A stretch of 64,000 bases of DNA from Megalonaias nervosa (GCA_016617855.1 JAECUM010004441.1:87047-151046), one strand, 5' to 3'. Shown: positions 25,751 through 39,061, numbered from the stretch's first letter. The notes: generated by a model from the letters alone, not told the origin. Made by a program: numbers and translations.

Positions 25751-26856
25751 GTGACTTAACCTCCGACAAACATGCAGTATTTGGAAAAGAAATATGTTTC
25801 GGTATAAGTGATTTGTTTACTTAATGTGATTTGTATTATTCTTAAAAATATAAAATTACAAAGTTGCATTAATTATACTGCAGCAGACAGTATTTATATA
25901 TGTAGTTCAAGTTCGTACATTAATAACCTAAGTGTTTTATTTCAGTAAATAATAACGGTCAGTTGTAAAGCTGTTTAAGAACTTATTCATATGAAAGGAA
26001 ACTTGCTCCAAAAGATGCTGATGTATTTAGCATATAATCTTATCCTTGTTAATTTTATCTGAATTATGTTTATGCTGCCTTGGAAGCATATAATTAAAAA
26101 TTAGTAATAAAATTGTAAATAATTACTGTTTAGAAGTATACTGTTGTACATAATAATTTTGAGGTCTGCTATGTTCGTCAGATGGAATTTTGATCAATGA
26201 TGTCTGTTGATGTAAACAATGTAAATGCATGTTTAATATATCGAAAGATAATTATTTGAATCCTTTACTTTGTATTTCTTTATTACTAATTACATTTTTG
26301 TATCCCCATCCCGCCTTCAACCCAATGAGAAAGTAAATTGTCACTCTAGTGTCTGAAAGATCGAGACGATAAATCATTAATTTTGGGACAAGCCAACATT
26401 AAAGTGTAAATTTTAAAATTTTAAAATAATGCAGCCTTGGGTTCAGTGCTTCCTATACAAGAATAAATAATATATATCAAAGCCTGAAAGTTAGGGGGTT
26501 CTCCACCTATATTCTTGAATGTTAATTCTTACATATATATTTTTCATTTTCAATTTCTTTTCTTTTCAAGTTATCAATGGGACATACTTTTATGCAAACA
26601 AACACGTTGTAATTGCCATCAGTTGTGTCTTTATTCAGCTGATCATACATGTGACAAGTCGTTATCAATCAAAGTTTTGCCTATATTTCAGGAAAGGAAT
26701 ACATCTAATTCATTCATTTAGACGATCTGGATATTGGCTGTCAGAATTACAAGACTTCTTTTCACTGTTATCGATTGAGAAATCAACAAATCATTGCAAA
26801 ATTTGTAAATACCAATCATAATCAATTCATTATTGCTACAAGCAGCTTGTCGGAGG
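25751..26856. mobile_element. Possible DNA-transposon relic with short terminal repeats
   Basis: CCTCCGACAA near 25760 faces TTGTCGGAGG near 26848-26857. The interior is AT-rich and non-coding. TTAA precedes the left end but not the right, so the target duplication is unproven. Confidence 0.25.
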
Positions 26857-27012
26857 AAAATGGCGGACTTAAGCAATGCCTGTAGGTGTGTCTAATTCAC
26901 GCTCGCTGATTGGTTAACTGATCCAGTGTGACTGACAAGTGGCGATAGGTAAATTGTTCGACCACAGTTCATACAGTCCCTACTGAGTAATTTGGCAATT
27001 TTGAGTCCATAC

Positions 27013-27159
27013 CATGGGCGCCCGCACATAGGGGCAAGGAGTGTCACTCCCCCCACCAATGATTTCACCTCTAAACATGACTTGGCATCCATCTGTAATA
27101 CTTAAAGCTGACCAATACATGTTTGCCCCCATCCAAAAATTATTCTGTGGGTGCCCATG
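27013..27159. mobile_element. 147-bp hAT-like MITE with 8-bp target duplication
   Basis: Terminal repeats CATGGGCGCCC and GGGTGCCCATG are flanked by perfect GTCCATAC at 27005-27012 and 27160-27167. The 8-bp duplication and short size fit a hAT-type non-autonomous element. The interior is non-coding. Confidence 0.82.
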
Positions 27160-27272
27160 GTCCATACTTGCTTAGTAAGTTGGTGATGGTGGTACATGAC
27201 TGGTGCACAGCAGGTGTTTAGCAACCAATGGGCCTTTATAATTTCTTCAATATATTATCAATCTATTTAAAC

Positions 27273-27273
<1 letters not shown>

Positions 27274-27323
<50 letters not shown>
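27274..27323. repeat. (GA)n microsatellite
   Basis: Dinucleotide tract; the Arg-Glu open frame across it is an artefact. Confidence 0.97.
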
Positions 27324-27327
<4 letters not shown>

Positions 27328-27879
27328 ATAAAGTAATGTTTCCTGATTTGAAGACAAACATATTAGACACCAATATGTTCCAGCTTTCCACAAGTTCATA
27401 TAGTGAACTAACTAGTTATCCACGTTTAGAAAAAAGGGACAGGATTATGTGATTATTCCAATTTCATGTTTGTTTTTATTCGCTTCACCCTCTATACAAT
27501 AGCATAAATGGCCAGTTGCTTATGTCCATCAGCATGTGTCTTTGTCATTATGTGTGTTTGTATGTCCATCCTGAATTCATTTTAGCACAATGGCAAAAAG
27601 CTAAAAAAGCTACAATCATATAACTTTGGACATAACATGTTATCATGGCCATAAATAACTACACTGATTACATTTTTAGAATGTTATGAAATTCTTCAAA
27701 AATGTTTTTGACATATTAGTTTAACCTTTTTGACTTGGGACCCTTTGCATGAAAACCTTGTTAGCACAATTTGCAAAAGAACTTGATTATTGTTATATAT
27801 TATCACATAAGTTACTTATTCTTAAATATATCATCTCCTTGTTGGCATTACATGTGTATGATAAAAATAGCTAAAATAG

Positions 27880-27881
27880 AA

Positions 27882-27914
<33 letters not shown>

Positions 27915-27915
27915 G
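27880..27915. repeat. (ATT)n microsatellite
   Basis: Trinucleotide run. Confidence 0.95.
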
Positions 27916-28689
27916 TTACAATTATTATTCATATTCATATTATTATTATTTCATCCATGTGTAATAAATAAGTATTCCAGCAGCAAGTTCATAAACATTT
28001 CTAAGCTCTCTTTGTCTTTTAGTTTTGATGATATCATATTACACTCTTTTGTTTTAATAACTGTACAAGCAATTATATAGTTCATAATTTATGTTTCATT
28101 CCTAGAGCATAGGAATTATATTAGGAAATGTAAATCCATGGAATGGAGCAAGTGTTTTAGTTATCTAATGATAAAATATAAAAAGTGTACACAGAGTTGT
28201 TATTCTAAACATCAGACCTATTTAAAAACAGTTTCAATGAAGTAATTTATTTGTATGTAGTAGCACTGTACAGCACAAAAGAACAGTTATATGGTAATTT
28301 ATAGAAACGATCAGGTACTGACCAGGTTTCACAATATGCACAAGTACCTGCCTGGGCTGGGTTTTAAGATACAAATTTGATGCTACTGGGTTGATCCCTT
28401 CAAGCCTGCAGTAATAAAATATTTAAAAAAATAAATAACGAAAATAATTTTATGATTGACGAAAATAGGGGAAACTCAACAAAATGTGAATGAAGAAACT
28501 TGGCCCTCTTGGGTACCTGACAAAATTTCCCTACCTGTCCAGCTCCAGTAGTTTGTTACAAGGGAGTAGAGATTTTAGGACATAGTATCAAATTTAGCGC
28601 TACTTGACAGAGACCATTATCTGTCCATCTGTTAACTACAGCTTGTTATAATTACTTCTCTTCAACTACTTAGACTACTGCATTGAAAT

Positions 28690-29455
28690 TTTACACACAC
28701 ACAATCACTCCATGGTCTAGATGGTCCCAAAAATAATGGTGCCGGGTGGACATCCAGTATGGCATCCAGAAAGGCCTTTTGAAATTTTGTTATTGCTACT
28801 TCTCAGCATGAAGTTTCCACAAAAAGTGTTCTTGTGATGTCCAGTTTGTCCTAAAGAAAATGGTGCTGATCTGATGTCCAATGTGGCTGCCACAGCAGTA
28901 TCTTACAAATCTGGTTATGACTACTCCTTTTCAATGGAAACACATATTGCCATGTGAGTTTCACCAGAAGACTTCTTATGATGTTGAGCTGATTTTAGTT
29001 GACTACAGTGGCAATCATGAAAATCCTGTCACTTCTCCTGAATGAATGGTCACATCAGCATAGGGTTTTCACTGAAAGACTATGAAGTCTAGTTGGTTGT
29101 AAAATGAGAATGGTGCCAATCTGACTTCCTATATGGTCATCACAATGGCTATCTTGAAAATCATGTTTTCTCTATTTATTTTCACCACAAGACTTCTTAT
29201 GATTTCATGTTTGTTCAAACTGGAAATGGTGCCAATATGATATCCAGTATGGCCACCATGCCAGCCATCTTGGAAATAGTCATATCAACATGGAATTTCC
29301 ATCACAAGACTTCTCATGACGTCTTGTTGGTCCTAAATGATAATGATGCCAATCTGTTTTCCAATATGTCCAACATAGCAGTTAAATTGAAAATCCTGTT
29401 ATTGCTGTAGAATATCAGAGATTGTTTCGACATTCAGCAGTTAAAATAAAGAAAT
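28690..29455 (-). repeat. Minisatellite A, reverse array
   Basis: About five diverged units are the reverse complement of the array at 6870-8020: GCCATCTTGAAAAT, ACTTCTTATGATGTC, CCTAAATGAAAATGGTGCC and CATATTGACAT-type blocks. The outer edge (to about 29455) also matches the outer edge of the forward array, so this is a second copy of the same element in opposite orientation. Confidence 0.85.
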
Positions 29456-29575
29456 GATCTCATCTTGAAATCCTGACCAAAACTGTCAGCATAGAAGGTG
29501 TCATTGCCTTTGAGAGAATTTTGTTCTATTCTATTTACACATTTGTTTCCCCTTCAAAAATAATACTTTTTAGAA

Positions 29576-29903
29576 GGACCGCTCTGGTGGCCTAGTGGTT
29601 AGAGCACCCGCCTCGGATGAAGGAGGTTGCGGGTTTGAATCCCGGTCAAGTCATACCAAAGACTTATAAAAAATGGTACTAAAAGCTGCCTCGCTTGACG
29701 TTCAGCATTGAGAGGTTAGTGTTAGGACTGGTCGGCCTGGTGTCAGGATAATGTGACTGGGTGGCACATCATGCTACATGTCTGCGGAATGATACCGCAG
29801 TGCTAGACATCACTATTAACTGCCATACTGCAGATATTGTAGCGATTTGACTGAAAAATTGTTAAAGCTACGTTAAAATCCATATCACACACACACACAA
29901 ATT
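29576..29903 (+). repeat. tRNA-derived SINE, family 2 (copy d, best preserved head)
   Basis: A-box-like TGGCCTAGTGGTTAGAGC and B-box GGGTTTGAATCCC, then body and (AC)n tail. Target duplication TTTTAGAAG at 29567-29575 and 29904-29912. Confidence 0.92.
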
Positions 29904-30036
29904 TTTTAGAAGAAAATATTTTAGCAAGGTTAGTCAAAAAGAATTAAAAAAATAATCCTTTTCAAATAATGTATTCTTAAATAAATTTGTTGCTTTGCTG
30001 GCTTTCAACTGTCTGACAAAGAAAGATTAAAATGAG

Positions 30037-30037
<1 letters not shown>

Positions 30038-30069
<32 letters not shown>

Positions 30070-30070
30070 T
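30038..30070. repeat. (ATT)n microsatellite
   Basis: Trinucleotide run. Confidence 0.95.
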
Positions 30071-30079
30071 TTAGCAGTA

Positions 30080-31380
30080 GTTGTATTAATTTAAGTAGTA
30101 GACATATTATATCATTTATATGTTTGCAACAAAGTTTTTCAACAACAACAGAGTCCTTTCACATTGTTTTGCACATGCATTGATGCCTTGAGGTTTTATT
30201 TTATTGTATCAGCTTTTGTGAGACAAGCAATTGTGGGGGCAGTCAAGTCGCTCTTACTACACACTATGGTATAATATATTTTTCAGGTTGAATAAAATAG
30301 GTGGGCGCAATCATTGTGCAATATATGAGTGTAAACATTGAAGGGATTCAATTAATAACACTTGTGGATTTTATAAATTTCCCAGTCAAATCTTAAGTCA
30401 CTGTGTACTTATGTGACATAGTGTAATGATCTGATATTGAAAGCGTCAATTCTGTATGACTGTCACTTTGTATATAGAAAACCAAACAGGACAAATGAAG
30501 AAAGTATAGATTATGTACCAAGTGTCAAATTACCCGAGATACATTTATGTTTTGGGAAAAAGCGGAAAACTCAAACAAGCAAAAAATATTGCATGACTAG
30601 TACATAATATTATTATAAACTTTTTTGCAGTCAGTTAGCTTATCATAGAAACTACATGTAAGATGTTTAGTGTTTATTTTATAAGTTGTGTATTTTTCAC
30701 TGCATATCCTTGTGTTCTTGTCTACAATATGTGCATTTTCATAGGCTGTTGGGCAATACTATTTGCGAGGGTTAAAGGAACATTTATGAGTTTTAATAAT
30801 GCATGGTTATTTTATAGCTTGGCAATATTAATGAAGTCTCAAATGTAGTTCAGCTAAAATGCCAAAAATTAATGCAGCACATGAGTTGGATAAAACACTG
30901 TATTCTTAGAAATGTTATTCACTGACTTAGAACTTAAATCCAATTTATCGAAAAAACATAAAGCCACTTTAATCACTAAAACATGTTTTTACCATGTATA
31001 TATTTATGCTAGAAAGCCAGTGATTTTGGCAAAATCAGCTTATTATATGACAATGATTATCTTGTTTCTGTAACACTGGTATATGTGCCATTGTAAGGGC
31101 CAAAACAGATATCTGTCTCAGGTTTGCAACCTTATTTTTTCCTTGCATGATTTTGTTTGGTACAAATGAAGTAAATATGAACATTTAATAATTTTTATTT
31201 TTCCTCAATACTTTCACTTACTGAACCTGAAACAGTTATCTGTTTATGGCCCTCACATAAATATCATTTTCAAAAGCTGTTTGTATAAAATATTTTTACA
31301 ACAAAAATGTGAACTTAAATTTTTTTTTTAAATTTCTTCTTTTAATATTGCCCTTAATCAACATAATTTTCATGGTACTA
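30080..31380. other. Intronic/loop sequence, no gene seen
   Basis: The Phe/Tyr/Cys-rich frame at 30663-30848 has no flanking splice sites or domain. Nothing else. Confidence 0.45.
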
Positions 31381-31382
31381 AA

Positions 31383-31386
<4 letters not shown>

Positions 31387-31449
<63 letters not shown>
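31387..31449. repeat. (TA)n microsatellite
   Basis: Uninterrupted TA tract abutting a 5'-truncated SINE. Confidence 0.97.
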
Positions 31450-31452
<3 letters not shown>

Positions 31453-31670
31453 CTGCCATCTCACTTCTGTCCATGTAGGTTGGATTCTTTTGCATGGCCA
31501 GTGTGGGTATGTGAGAAAACTACCAGTAGTTTCCCGTGAGCTGGTGGTTCTTATCGGGGCTTTCCTATGTTCTTCTACCACTAGTTATACTGGCTGCCAT
31601 GAATAACCCAAATTTGCCCTGTGAAATGCCATTAAACCCCAAAACAACATCAACAAGAACAAAATCATTT
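31450..31670 (+). repeat. tRNA-derived SINE, family 1 (copy c, 5'-incomplete)
   Basis: It starts within the tRNA-like head (CACTGCCATCTCACTTCTGT), runs through the central block (CTGGTGGTTCTTATCGGGGC) and ends TGCCATTAAACCCCAAAACA with a CAA-type tail. Confidence 0.85.
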
Positions 31671-31919
31671 ATATAGTTAATAGACTTTAATACTCTCTAG
31701 TTTATCCCTAAAGCATAAGGGCAATATTAAGATCATTAATTCCAGTGGAGCAAATATATTAGTTTGTTTGTGTATCAAGATATGGACAATGTTAATTTGA
31801 TAAACATAAACAGGAAGGCAGACTTGGCTAGCAAGTTGGGGGCTGGTTGATGTTCATAACAAGTTATTAGCTGCCCAGCAAGAGGATGTGAAAATCCAAT
31901 GCGACTTAATTAAATTTAA

Positions 31920-31925
<6 letters not shown>

Positions 31926-31960
<35 letters not shown>
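31926..31960. repeat. (GA)n microsatellite
   Basis: Dinucleotide tract. Confidence 0.97.
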
Positions 31961-31964
<4 letters not shown>

Positions 31965-32640
31965 AATATTTTCCTCAATGAAGTATCAACAAGAATATTT
32001 TCTGATTTAATGAAAAACCCTAACTATAGACTTTGAAATTTTACAACTGTCCAACAATGTCTAAAATCCCACAAAGTAAAACTACTAGTTTTTCTGAGCA
32101 TTTTGAAAAAAAAATACAGATTATGTGATTCTGCATGTGGATACATGGATAAGTGCATGTCTTTATATTTCACAAATCCTCCAACAATGCTCAAATCTCT
32201 AGATATGATTGGAGCTGGTCTATATATCTGAATAATGGTTGAACATTATGACCCAACTCCAGCTATTGGGGAGTTGGTTCACATAAAATTTAAAATTAAG
32301 CTAGATCAGTCCTTCAGAAGAACTGTCAAGAGTTTGCTCAAATCTGAACAGAGACTTATTTCATCAGTTACAATTCAGTTGATGGAAGGTGGTAAAGGAT
32401 GATTGTTTTGTTGCAATCTGAACTCTAGAATCTAGTGGCCTGTCACACAGCTTTCTTTAATTTTATTTGCTTGAATCACTTTCTTAACTGAATGCATATC
32501 AAATTCAACTAGGATTAAACACAAAGTGGCAGATGAATATCCTCACCTGAATTTAACAACAAAATCAAAGGCACTGTCTTAAACAGTCCACCTTGGAAGC
32601 ATCTAATTCAGGTGGGGATTCCTACATTTGCTGTTTATGT

Positions 32641-33450
32641 TGTTGCAACTCAATGGTCATAATCTTAGTAATAGAAAAAAAAGCAAAAACCAACATAGTT
32701 CAGTAAAATTCAGCAAGTAATTTATTTCCCTTAATACAAAGTGAAAAATTTAAAAAGAACTTACAGTATTGTGAATTAAATCCCAAATAATCCTAAAATT
32801 TCTATCACAAGTTCAAATATATGGAGTTCCAAATGAATTCCAATGGCGTTCTGAATAAATTCTAATACTGAATGTGCCGATGTTCTAATAGCCTTGAATG
32901 TGCTAATGTGCCAAAAATCATGATGTATGACAATGATATAATAAAAATGTCCTTGAATGAATTCACAATAATCTCAAAATATTGATTTAGTCTGGAAATA
33001 ATGAGCACTTTATAATTTCAGTGAATAATTTAAAGAAATAAATCCTCTCAAGTTAAAAAACTGAGTACAACAATAAGACTGACATTTTGAAGTAAACAGC
33101 ATTAATATGAAAAGCTAGGACACGATAACAGAATCAGGATGAGGGTAAACTTCCTTTCTATAACATTTTAAGTTGTCAACAAGATCATGAATTTCCAGCA
33201 AAAAACTAATTTTCCAATACTCAGATACAAGTAAACATGCTCACCTGTATTAATAATTATCTGAATATTTAATCTATATCTATAATTATACAGAGATAGA
33301 TATGTATTATGTTGTTTACAAATTAAGTGTCACTTGTCAGGTAGACCCTTAACTCATCTGCTGGCCAAGGTCAATCACATAAAATAGATATACATAATAT
33401 ATAATCATGGAGAAAAGCCATAAAGCAATGCAGATTAAATATACATAACA
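32641..33450 (-). mobile_element. Solo LTR, family of the 49-51 kb pair
   Basis: It shares AGTAATTTATTTCCC, GTGAAAAATTTAAAAAGAAC and AATTAAATCC with the LTR at 50559-51474, and ends ATATACATAACA at 33450. The start TGTTGCAA is diverged from the family TGTTACGA. The flanks ATGT/ATAT are an imperfect 4-bp duplication. Confidence 0.65.
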
Positions 33451-33459
33451 ATATTTGTT

Positions 33460-34620
33460 GTTTATGTATTCCAATTCCAACTGTTCACTAACTCTAAAGA
33501 TAATTTTGGCCATTCTTTCTGGTAATTAAAAAATAAGTATGAAGGCCTAAATATTCCAGGCACAATGCACTGTTTCTAAATAAAAAACAATTGAACTATA
33601 CAATCTCTAATTTCACAACTGTTGTTCCAGAAATTGACACCTATGGTAAAATTTGAATTGACAATTATCAAACACCAATTATCCCAAGGGATGATTTTTT
33701 TATTGTTAACATAGTAGAGGATGAAATAATTTTCTTTCTACTTGTCTACTACACTTGACAGACATAGAAAAATTGCATTTCATAATTTAGAACATATTGA
33801 ATATTATTTTAGCTTGGACAAGCTAAATTATTTTGCTATTTAGTAAGCATTTATTAATAATATTTGACTCACTGAATCATTAGGTAATTATGTTATTTAT
33901 TTTTCATCTTTTGCTGATAGGACTACATATCTTCCTTTTATGTGGAAGTTTGGATATTTACTTATTAGGAAGTTGTACCTTAATCATTATTGCTACTGAA
34001 TTAACTTGATTCTATGTGGTGGGCATGATTCTGCATATGTGCCAAATATACATACATACTGTAATAACCTGCATTTATGGAGTACAATATACATGCATGG
34101 ATATGGTAAATGCTTTTCATACAAGCCACCCAATTCGGTCTCAATTTTTTTTTTTTAAATCAGTGCATTAACAGTGAATTGCTCAAAATAGCTGACATTA
34201 ATATTTTCTATGATCCTCTGTTTTGTTTACTTTGTCTTTTAATTGGGAGTATCAATGCAGGTGGCTGGCATTCTTGATAATTTGAGTAATTGCTATTTCT
34301 AGTTAACCGTTTAAGACTGTATGATACATAATCAATTTATAGCCCCTGTTGTTTAATTTGTATGCATCATTGCATTTAAGTTTGGTTTTCTCTTCTTTAC
34401 TTCTTTGGTACATACACATGATGAATGCCCTGTCATGCGGTCTACCTCGGTAATATTGTAAGAATGCATAACAGTTTCAGAAACATTGCGCTGAGCAACA
34501 GTATTATAAATTGAGTTTATTCTTGGGACAATACAATCGAAATGTAGTAAGGTGTAAAATATCGAGTTGATAATTTCTATATCTAATCATTCTGGAAATT
34601 GACTAAATATACACATGCAA
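33460..34620. other. Intronic/loop sequence, no gene seen
   Basis: AT-rich sequence with no supported feature. Confidence 0.45.
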
Positions 34621-34640
34621 TACTAGCTCATGTATGTTTG

Positions 34641-34898
34641 TTGTTGTTGTTGTTGTTAATGTGGGGCTTAACGCTATTTTTCAGCACACGATAGGCTATA
34701 CATGGCGGCCAGTATTAATGGTGGAGGAAGAAACCGGGAAATCCCCGGAAAAAACCACCGACCCACGAGAAGCTACTGACAAGCTTTCTCACATATCCAC
34801 ATTCGCCGAATCCTAGATTCGAACCCACGCAGACGGAGGTGAGATGGCAGTGATCCGTAACGGAGAGCGCTTTAGACCACTCGGCCACTCGGGGCCCC
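34641..34898 (-). repeat. tRNA-derived SINE, family 1 (copy d)
   Basis: Full-length, with (TTG)n at the left and tRNA-like head (minus-strand GGCCGAGTGGTCTAAAGCGC and GGGTTCGAATCTAGG). Target duplication CATGTATGTTTG/CATGCGTGTTTG at 34629-34640 and 34899-34910. Confidence 0.92.
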
Positions 34899-34926
34899 CA
34901 TGCGTGTTTGAATATTCCAACAAAAA

Positions 34927-35062
34927 TTGTAGGTTTTGTGGGCTTTGTTAGTTGTGGGTTTTGTGCGGTTTTGTTAGAAGTGTGGGTTTTGTGGGCTATT
35001 TTGGTTGTGGGTTTTGTCAGGAGCATATAAGGTTTTGTGGGCTGCTTGTGGGGTTCAGTTGG
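34927..35062. repeat. Short G/T-rich degenerate tandem repeat
   Basis: Irregular repeats of TTTTGTGGGCT / GTTGTGGGTTTTGTG beside the SINE, strongly strand-asymmetric. Confidence 0.75.
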
Positions 35063-35099
35063 CTAGCAGCAATCAAACTAGGAACATCACAGTTACTGT

Positions 35100-37120
35100 G
35101 AGTTTTATTTATTTATGTATTTTTTAAAAATTTTGTTTTGTTTAGTTTATTATAGAGTTAAGTAACTTTTTGCAGTATGTTGGAGAGTAAATTTTTGTTT
35201 AAAGTTTACTTACGCATAAAGCAGTATTTATTTAAGAATGTTTTGGTTGTTTTTAATTATTTCTCTTTTTCAAAATTAATTGCATTCTAGTAATTTCTAA
35301 TTTATTTTTTACAAGCAAACTAGATATTGTTATTTCATTTGTTATTTGAAACTCAGTAATACTCCTCACAGACCAATACTTTTATTTATTTATTTATTTA
35401 TTTATTAAGTTTCTTTATTTAACTAGTTTTATGAAGCTAAAGGCATAAGAGAAGTTTCTTTTCACTACAAATATATAATTCCTTTCTTAAATTATAGGTC
35501 AAGAAATGTTCTTAGGGAAATAGAATATCTAAGTAATAGTGAGTGCTTTCCTCACCGACTTGACATTCTAAATTCAATTCAACAATACTTGATTAATCTA
35601 GCAATCTATAAAGACATAATTTATTTAAGTTTCTATTTTATAGTTTACTAGTTATGTAAGTCATTGTGAGTGTTTTCCTCACTGACTTGACAGCCAATTT
35701 ACTTCCATCTATACCACTTCACTTCAAATAAGTATTAAGCTATAGTTGAAGTGTCAAGTCAAGCAATTGTTTTCCTTGCAGATTTCACATTTCACATATT
35801 ACAGTCAAGTCATATTTTCTCTTCTGTAGTAAACTTTATTACAACTAAATCCAAATATGGTAACTCTTGTATCATTTTCATTCATCTAAAGGAGTAATAA
35901 TATAATGAACTAACAGTATAGTGCTAATGTGTACCCTGACCTTGTGTGAAGTTATCATACACCAAACGGTACCTGAAGACAATGATAGTATTCTGGCCTT
36001 GTATACAAACAATAAGACTGTCATGGTTATGAACTGACTTCATTGAAGATTTCTAAATAATTTAATCATGTTGTGTTATGGTTGAAAAGTAATCAAGAGT
36101 TGAGTTTACTCCATTCTCCCCTCCTTAGTCAGCTGATAAGAAGCATACTCATCCCTGGTGCCGTACTCCAATGTAGTATTATCAGGACCTAGCTCAGCTG
36201 TTACAGTACATGCATACATACTCTAAGCTTTTGTCAGTATTCTGTTATCATTTTTCTGTAGCACAGAAATGCAAGTCCAATAGTCTATATGCTTTTTTAA
36301 TAAGTATACCACTTTTCATAATATACTTTTATTCATAGTCCATGCAACAAGTTTGAGTGTTTCAAGAATGAAGGAAAGCATAACAAAAGCCTGTTTGCAT
36401 AAAGGAGAAAATTCAGGTTTGGTAACCATATTTCATTTCTTAATTACTTCCAACAGAGGGAAGAGCCTCTGGTGTGAAAAGATCAAAGTTAACAGCTGTT
36501 GATAGTATTTACAAAGAGTGGCAGAGCAGTGATTTTGCCTGAGATGGCAAAACACAGGGGGTATTTTGCTGGACTAAAATTATAAAACTAACCTGACTGA
36601 GATCTGATGTGTACGAGTTTCAATCTAAATGACAGCAACTGTTGTGTTAATGGGATCCCAATTGCTGTCCAGCTGTAGAATTAATGTAGGCAAATCATGT
36701 CTGAAGAAAATACAGTCATAGATTAGCTATACTAGAAGTGGTGCATGCAGTTAGGATTTTTTGCCTTATAACTACTCATATTTAGGAGTAAAAGTAAACA
36801 GATGGATATTAATGGATTATACCTTTTTATGTGATGATAAAAGAACAGTTAAGTTGATAAATGTATCATGCATTGTGTCCACATTCCTCATTTTTTAGGC
36901 TTGAAATGCATTCTAGAACTGAAAAGTACAAACTGATAACAAATTTCTGATTTGTTTTGATGTGGGTATGCTAATAGGTGAACAAAATATTGACACAAGA
37001 AGAACCTTAAAAAATCAACACTTACAGAAAAATGATAGCCCCAAGCTATTGTTGATATATTAACAGCTCTCAATAATTTCTTCATGTAATTCCTGCAGTA
37101 GCCATATTTAGAAGACCAGA
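35100..37120. other. Intronic/loop sequence, no gene seen
   Basis: It contains a short ATTT run (35378-35405). The phrase GTGAGTGYTTTCCTCACYGACTTGACA occurs in two copies, near 35540 and 35666 (split: GTGAGTG, TTTCCTCAC, GACTTGACA). No coding signal. Confidence 0.45.
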
Positions 37121-38301
37121 AGAAAGTATAATAATAATAATGTGGACATAGTACAGTGCCTAATATTTTTAAGCTCTAGAGTATTAGATAACACATCAAA
37201 TATAAACAAAAACAAGCAGCTTACAAAATAAACACCATAAATTTACAAAACAAAAACATGCTGACAATAATTAAGTAAGTAAATATCATTAAGTCCTCAA
37301 GTCTATTCTTGTAGTCACAATAGTTGAGTTTTAAGAGCACTTTTGAATGAGAACACAGTGTCCTTGTGATCTATGGGCAATTCATTTCATGTAGCTGGGC
37401 CCTGGTACACAAAGGAACATTGTCCATATCACTTCATTTTAGCAGGTGGAACAATGAGAATACAAGTGTTGGAAGGAGGGCCCCAAGTGGCTGAGTGGTC
37501 TAAAGTGCTCACTGTTACAGATCACTGCCATCTCACCTCTGTCTGTGTGGGTTTGAGTCTCTGGCTCAGCCAATGTGGGTATGTGAGAAAGCTTGCCAGT
37601 AGCTTCTCTTGGGTCGGTGGTTCTTTCCTGGGTTTTCCTGGGTTCTTTCTCCACCATTTATACTGGCTGCCATATACACCACTCCCTCGATAACTCGCGC
37701 ACAACGGGGTCCAAAAACATCGACTGCGTTATAAGCGAGGGCGCGAGTTATCGAGGGACCTATAACAAACAACAAAACAGACAAAGGGATCGACGTAGAG
37801 GCAAAAGGGGGGTGGGTTGGGTTGGCATGTTAGTGTTGAATACTCAATAATCGTGCTACGATTAACTGTGATTAAATATCTCTTCATAGCGGTGTACTTG
37901 TTTACTTTTTTCCTCACAGAGTAACATTAATTTCAGGATAACTTACAGTATATTGAGATCATCAAAACATTATTCCACATGGTTTCCGTTCGCTTAACAC
38001 ATGTACGACTTCGCACATTGTGTACTACGTCACAAATTTTTGTGCTGATTTGGATAAATTCTAGTTTTATTGTTTGATCCAAAGTAGACTTTTTTTTATA
38101 CAAAAGATCGACACTCATTTCGAAAAAACAATGTCGATCGAACGATGGGTAGATTTGACTGCAGTAGAAGTAAATTAAAAAAAATAATTTTTTTTTACAA
38201 GGGTTAACCATTACCAACATGAATTTAATGGGTCTACAAATTTAAAATAACGTAAATTAGAACACGATAATACTTGCAGTTTGTGACACGTTTGACAAAT
38301 A

Positions 38302-38815
38302 TCACTTCACATTTTGAAAACATCTGTTCATTTTTTTAGTATTTTTTTTTGTGTTACTCTTTGATTTCTCTGCCGCCTCTGTGTATTGTTCACGGATAAT
38401 TATCTCTCTGAGCTGGTATGGATAATTACATGCGACTTCCTGATTCGTTGAGCGTATTTCTCCCGACAATGAATTTTGTTTAATTCTATGTTGGCGCTGG
38501 AATCTCCAAAGCCATCCATGGCCTGCCCTAAAACGAGATTCATTCTCCATACTTTTTGTCATTTTTTTCTGCTTGGGCCTTGAGAATCGTTCCTGAGATG
38601 GGAACACCTTGTTCACGTTGCTGTGTGAACCATGCGTACACAGCATCATCTAATTCAGTATCGTTTGCAGTCCGTGCTCGTTTTTGTTTGATCCTATTAT
38701 CTGAATCAACATCATGTAAATAATCCCGAAGTTTCTGCTTATCCTTAAGCCAACCTCTAAATGTCGACTCAGCAATTGTTTAGTTCATTGCAAATGTTGG
38801 ATCTCGCTTCGCCAT
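38302..38815 (-). pseudogene. Tigger-type transposase N-terminal fragment
   Basis: It starts at an ATG (38815) with MAKRDPTFAMN, then a stop. The frame continues with a helix-turn-helix piece (STFRGWLKDKQKLRDYL) and a CENP-B/Tc5-type DNA-binding piece (DDAVYAWFTQQREQGVPISG). It then shifts frame into GHGWLWRFQRQHRIKQNSLS followed by GE. The DDE catalytic domain is absent. Stop and frameshift show it is dead. Confidence 0.85.
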
Positions 38816-39061
38816 TATGAACCCTATCTATGATGCACAGCCTTTCGCTTACTTCCTTTGCTCTCCATGGTCACATTTACAAATGATTAGGATACATTAC
38901 TGATATTGTATACTTTAGTGATGTTAAGTACATAAAAATGTGAAACAATTTTCGATTGGTCAAATAAAATGAATTTTGAGAACTGTAATGACCACAAGAA
39001 CTTATGCTGCTATTGGCATGGCTTTGAATTTTTTTTTATTGTACTTCCCTTGCTTGATTTG

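Noticed and set aside
29590..29650. Functional tRNA gene
   Set aside because: A- and B-box are present but the cloverleaf is incomplete and the sequence is the head of a five-copy SINE.
37373..37850. Overlapping frames on both strands, including Cys/Trp-containing ones
   Set aside because: They span a SINE and a transposon terminus; the same phrases recur in every SINE copy.
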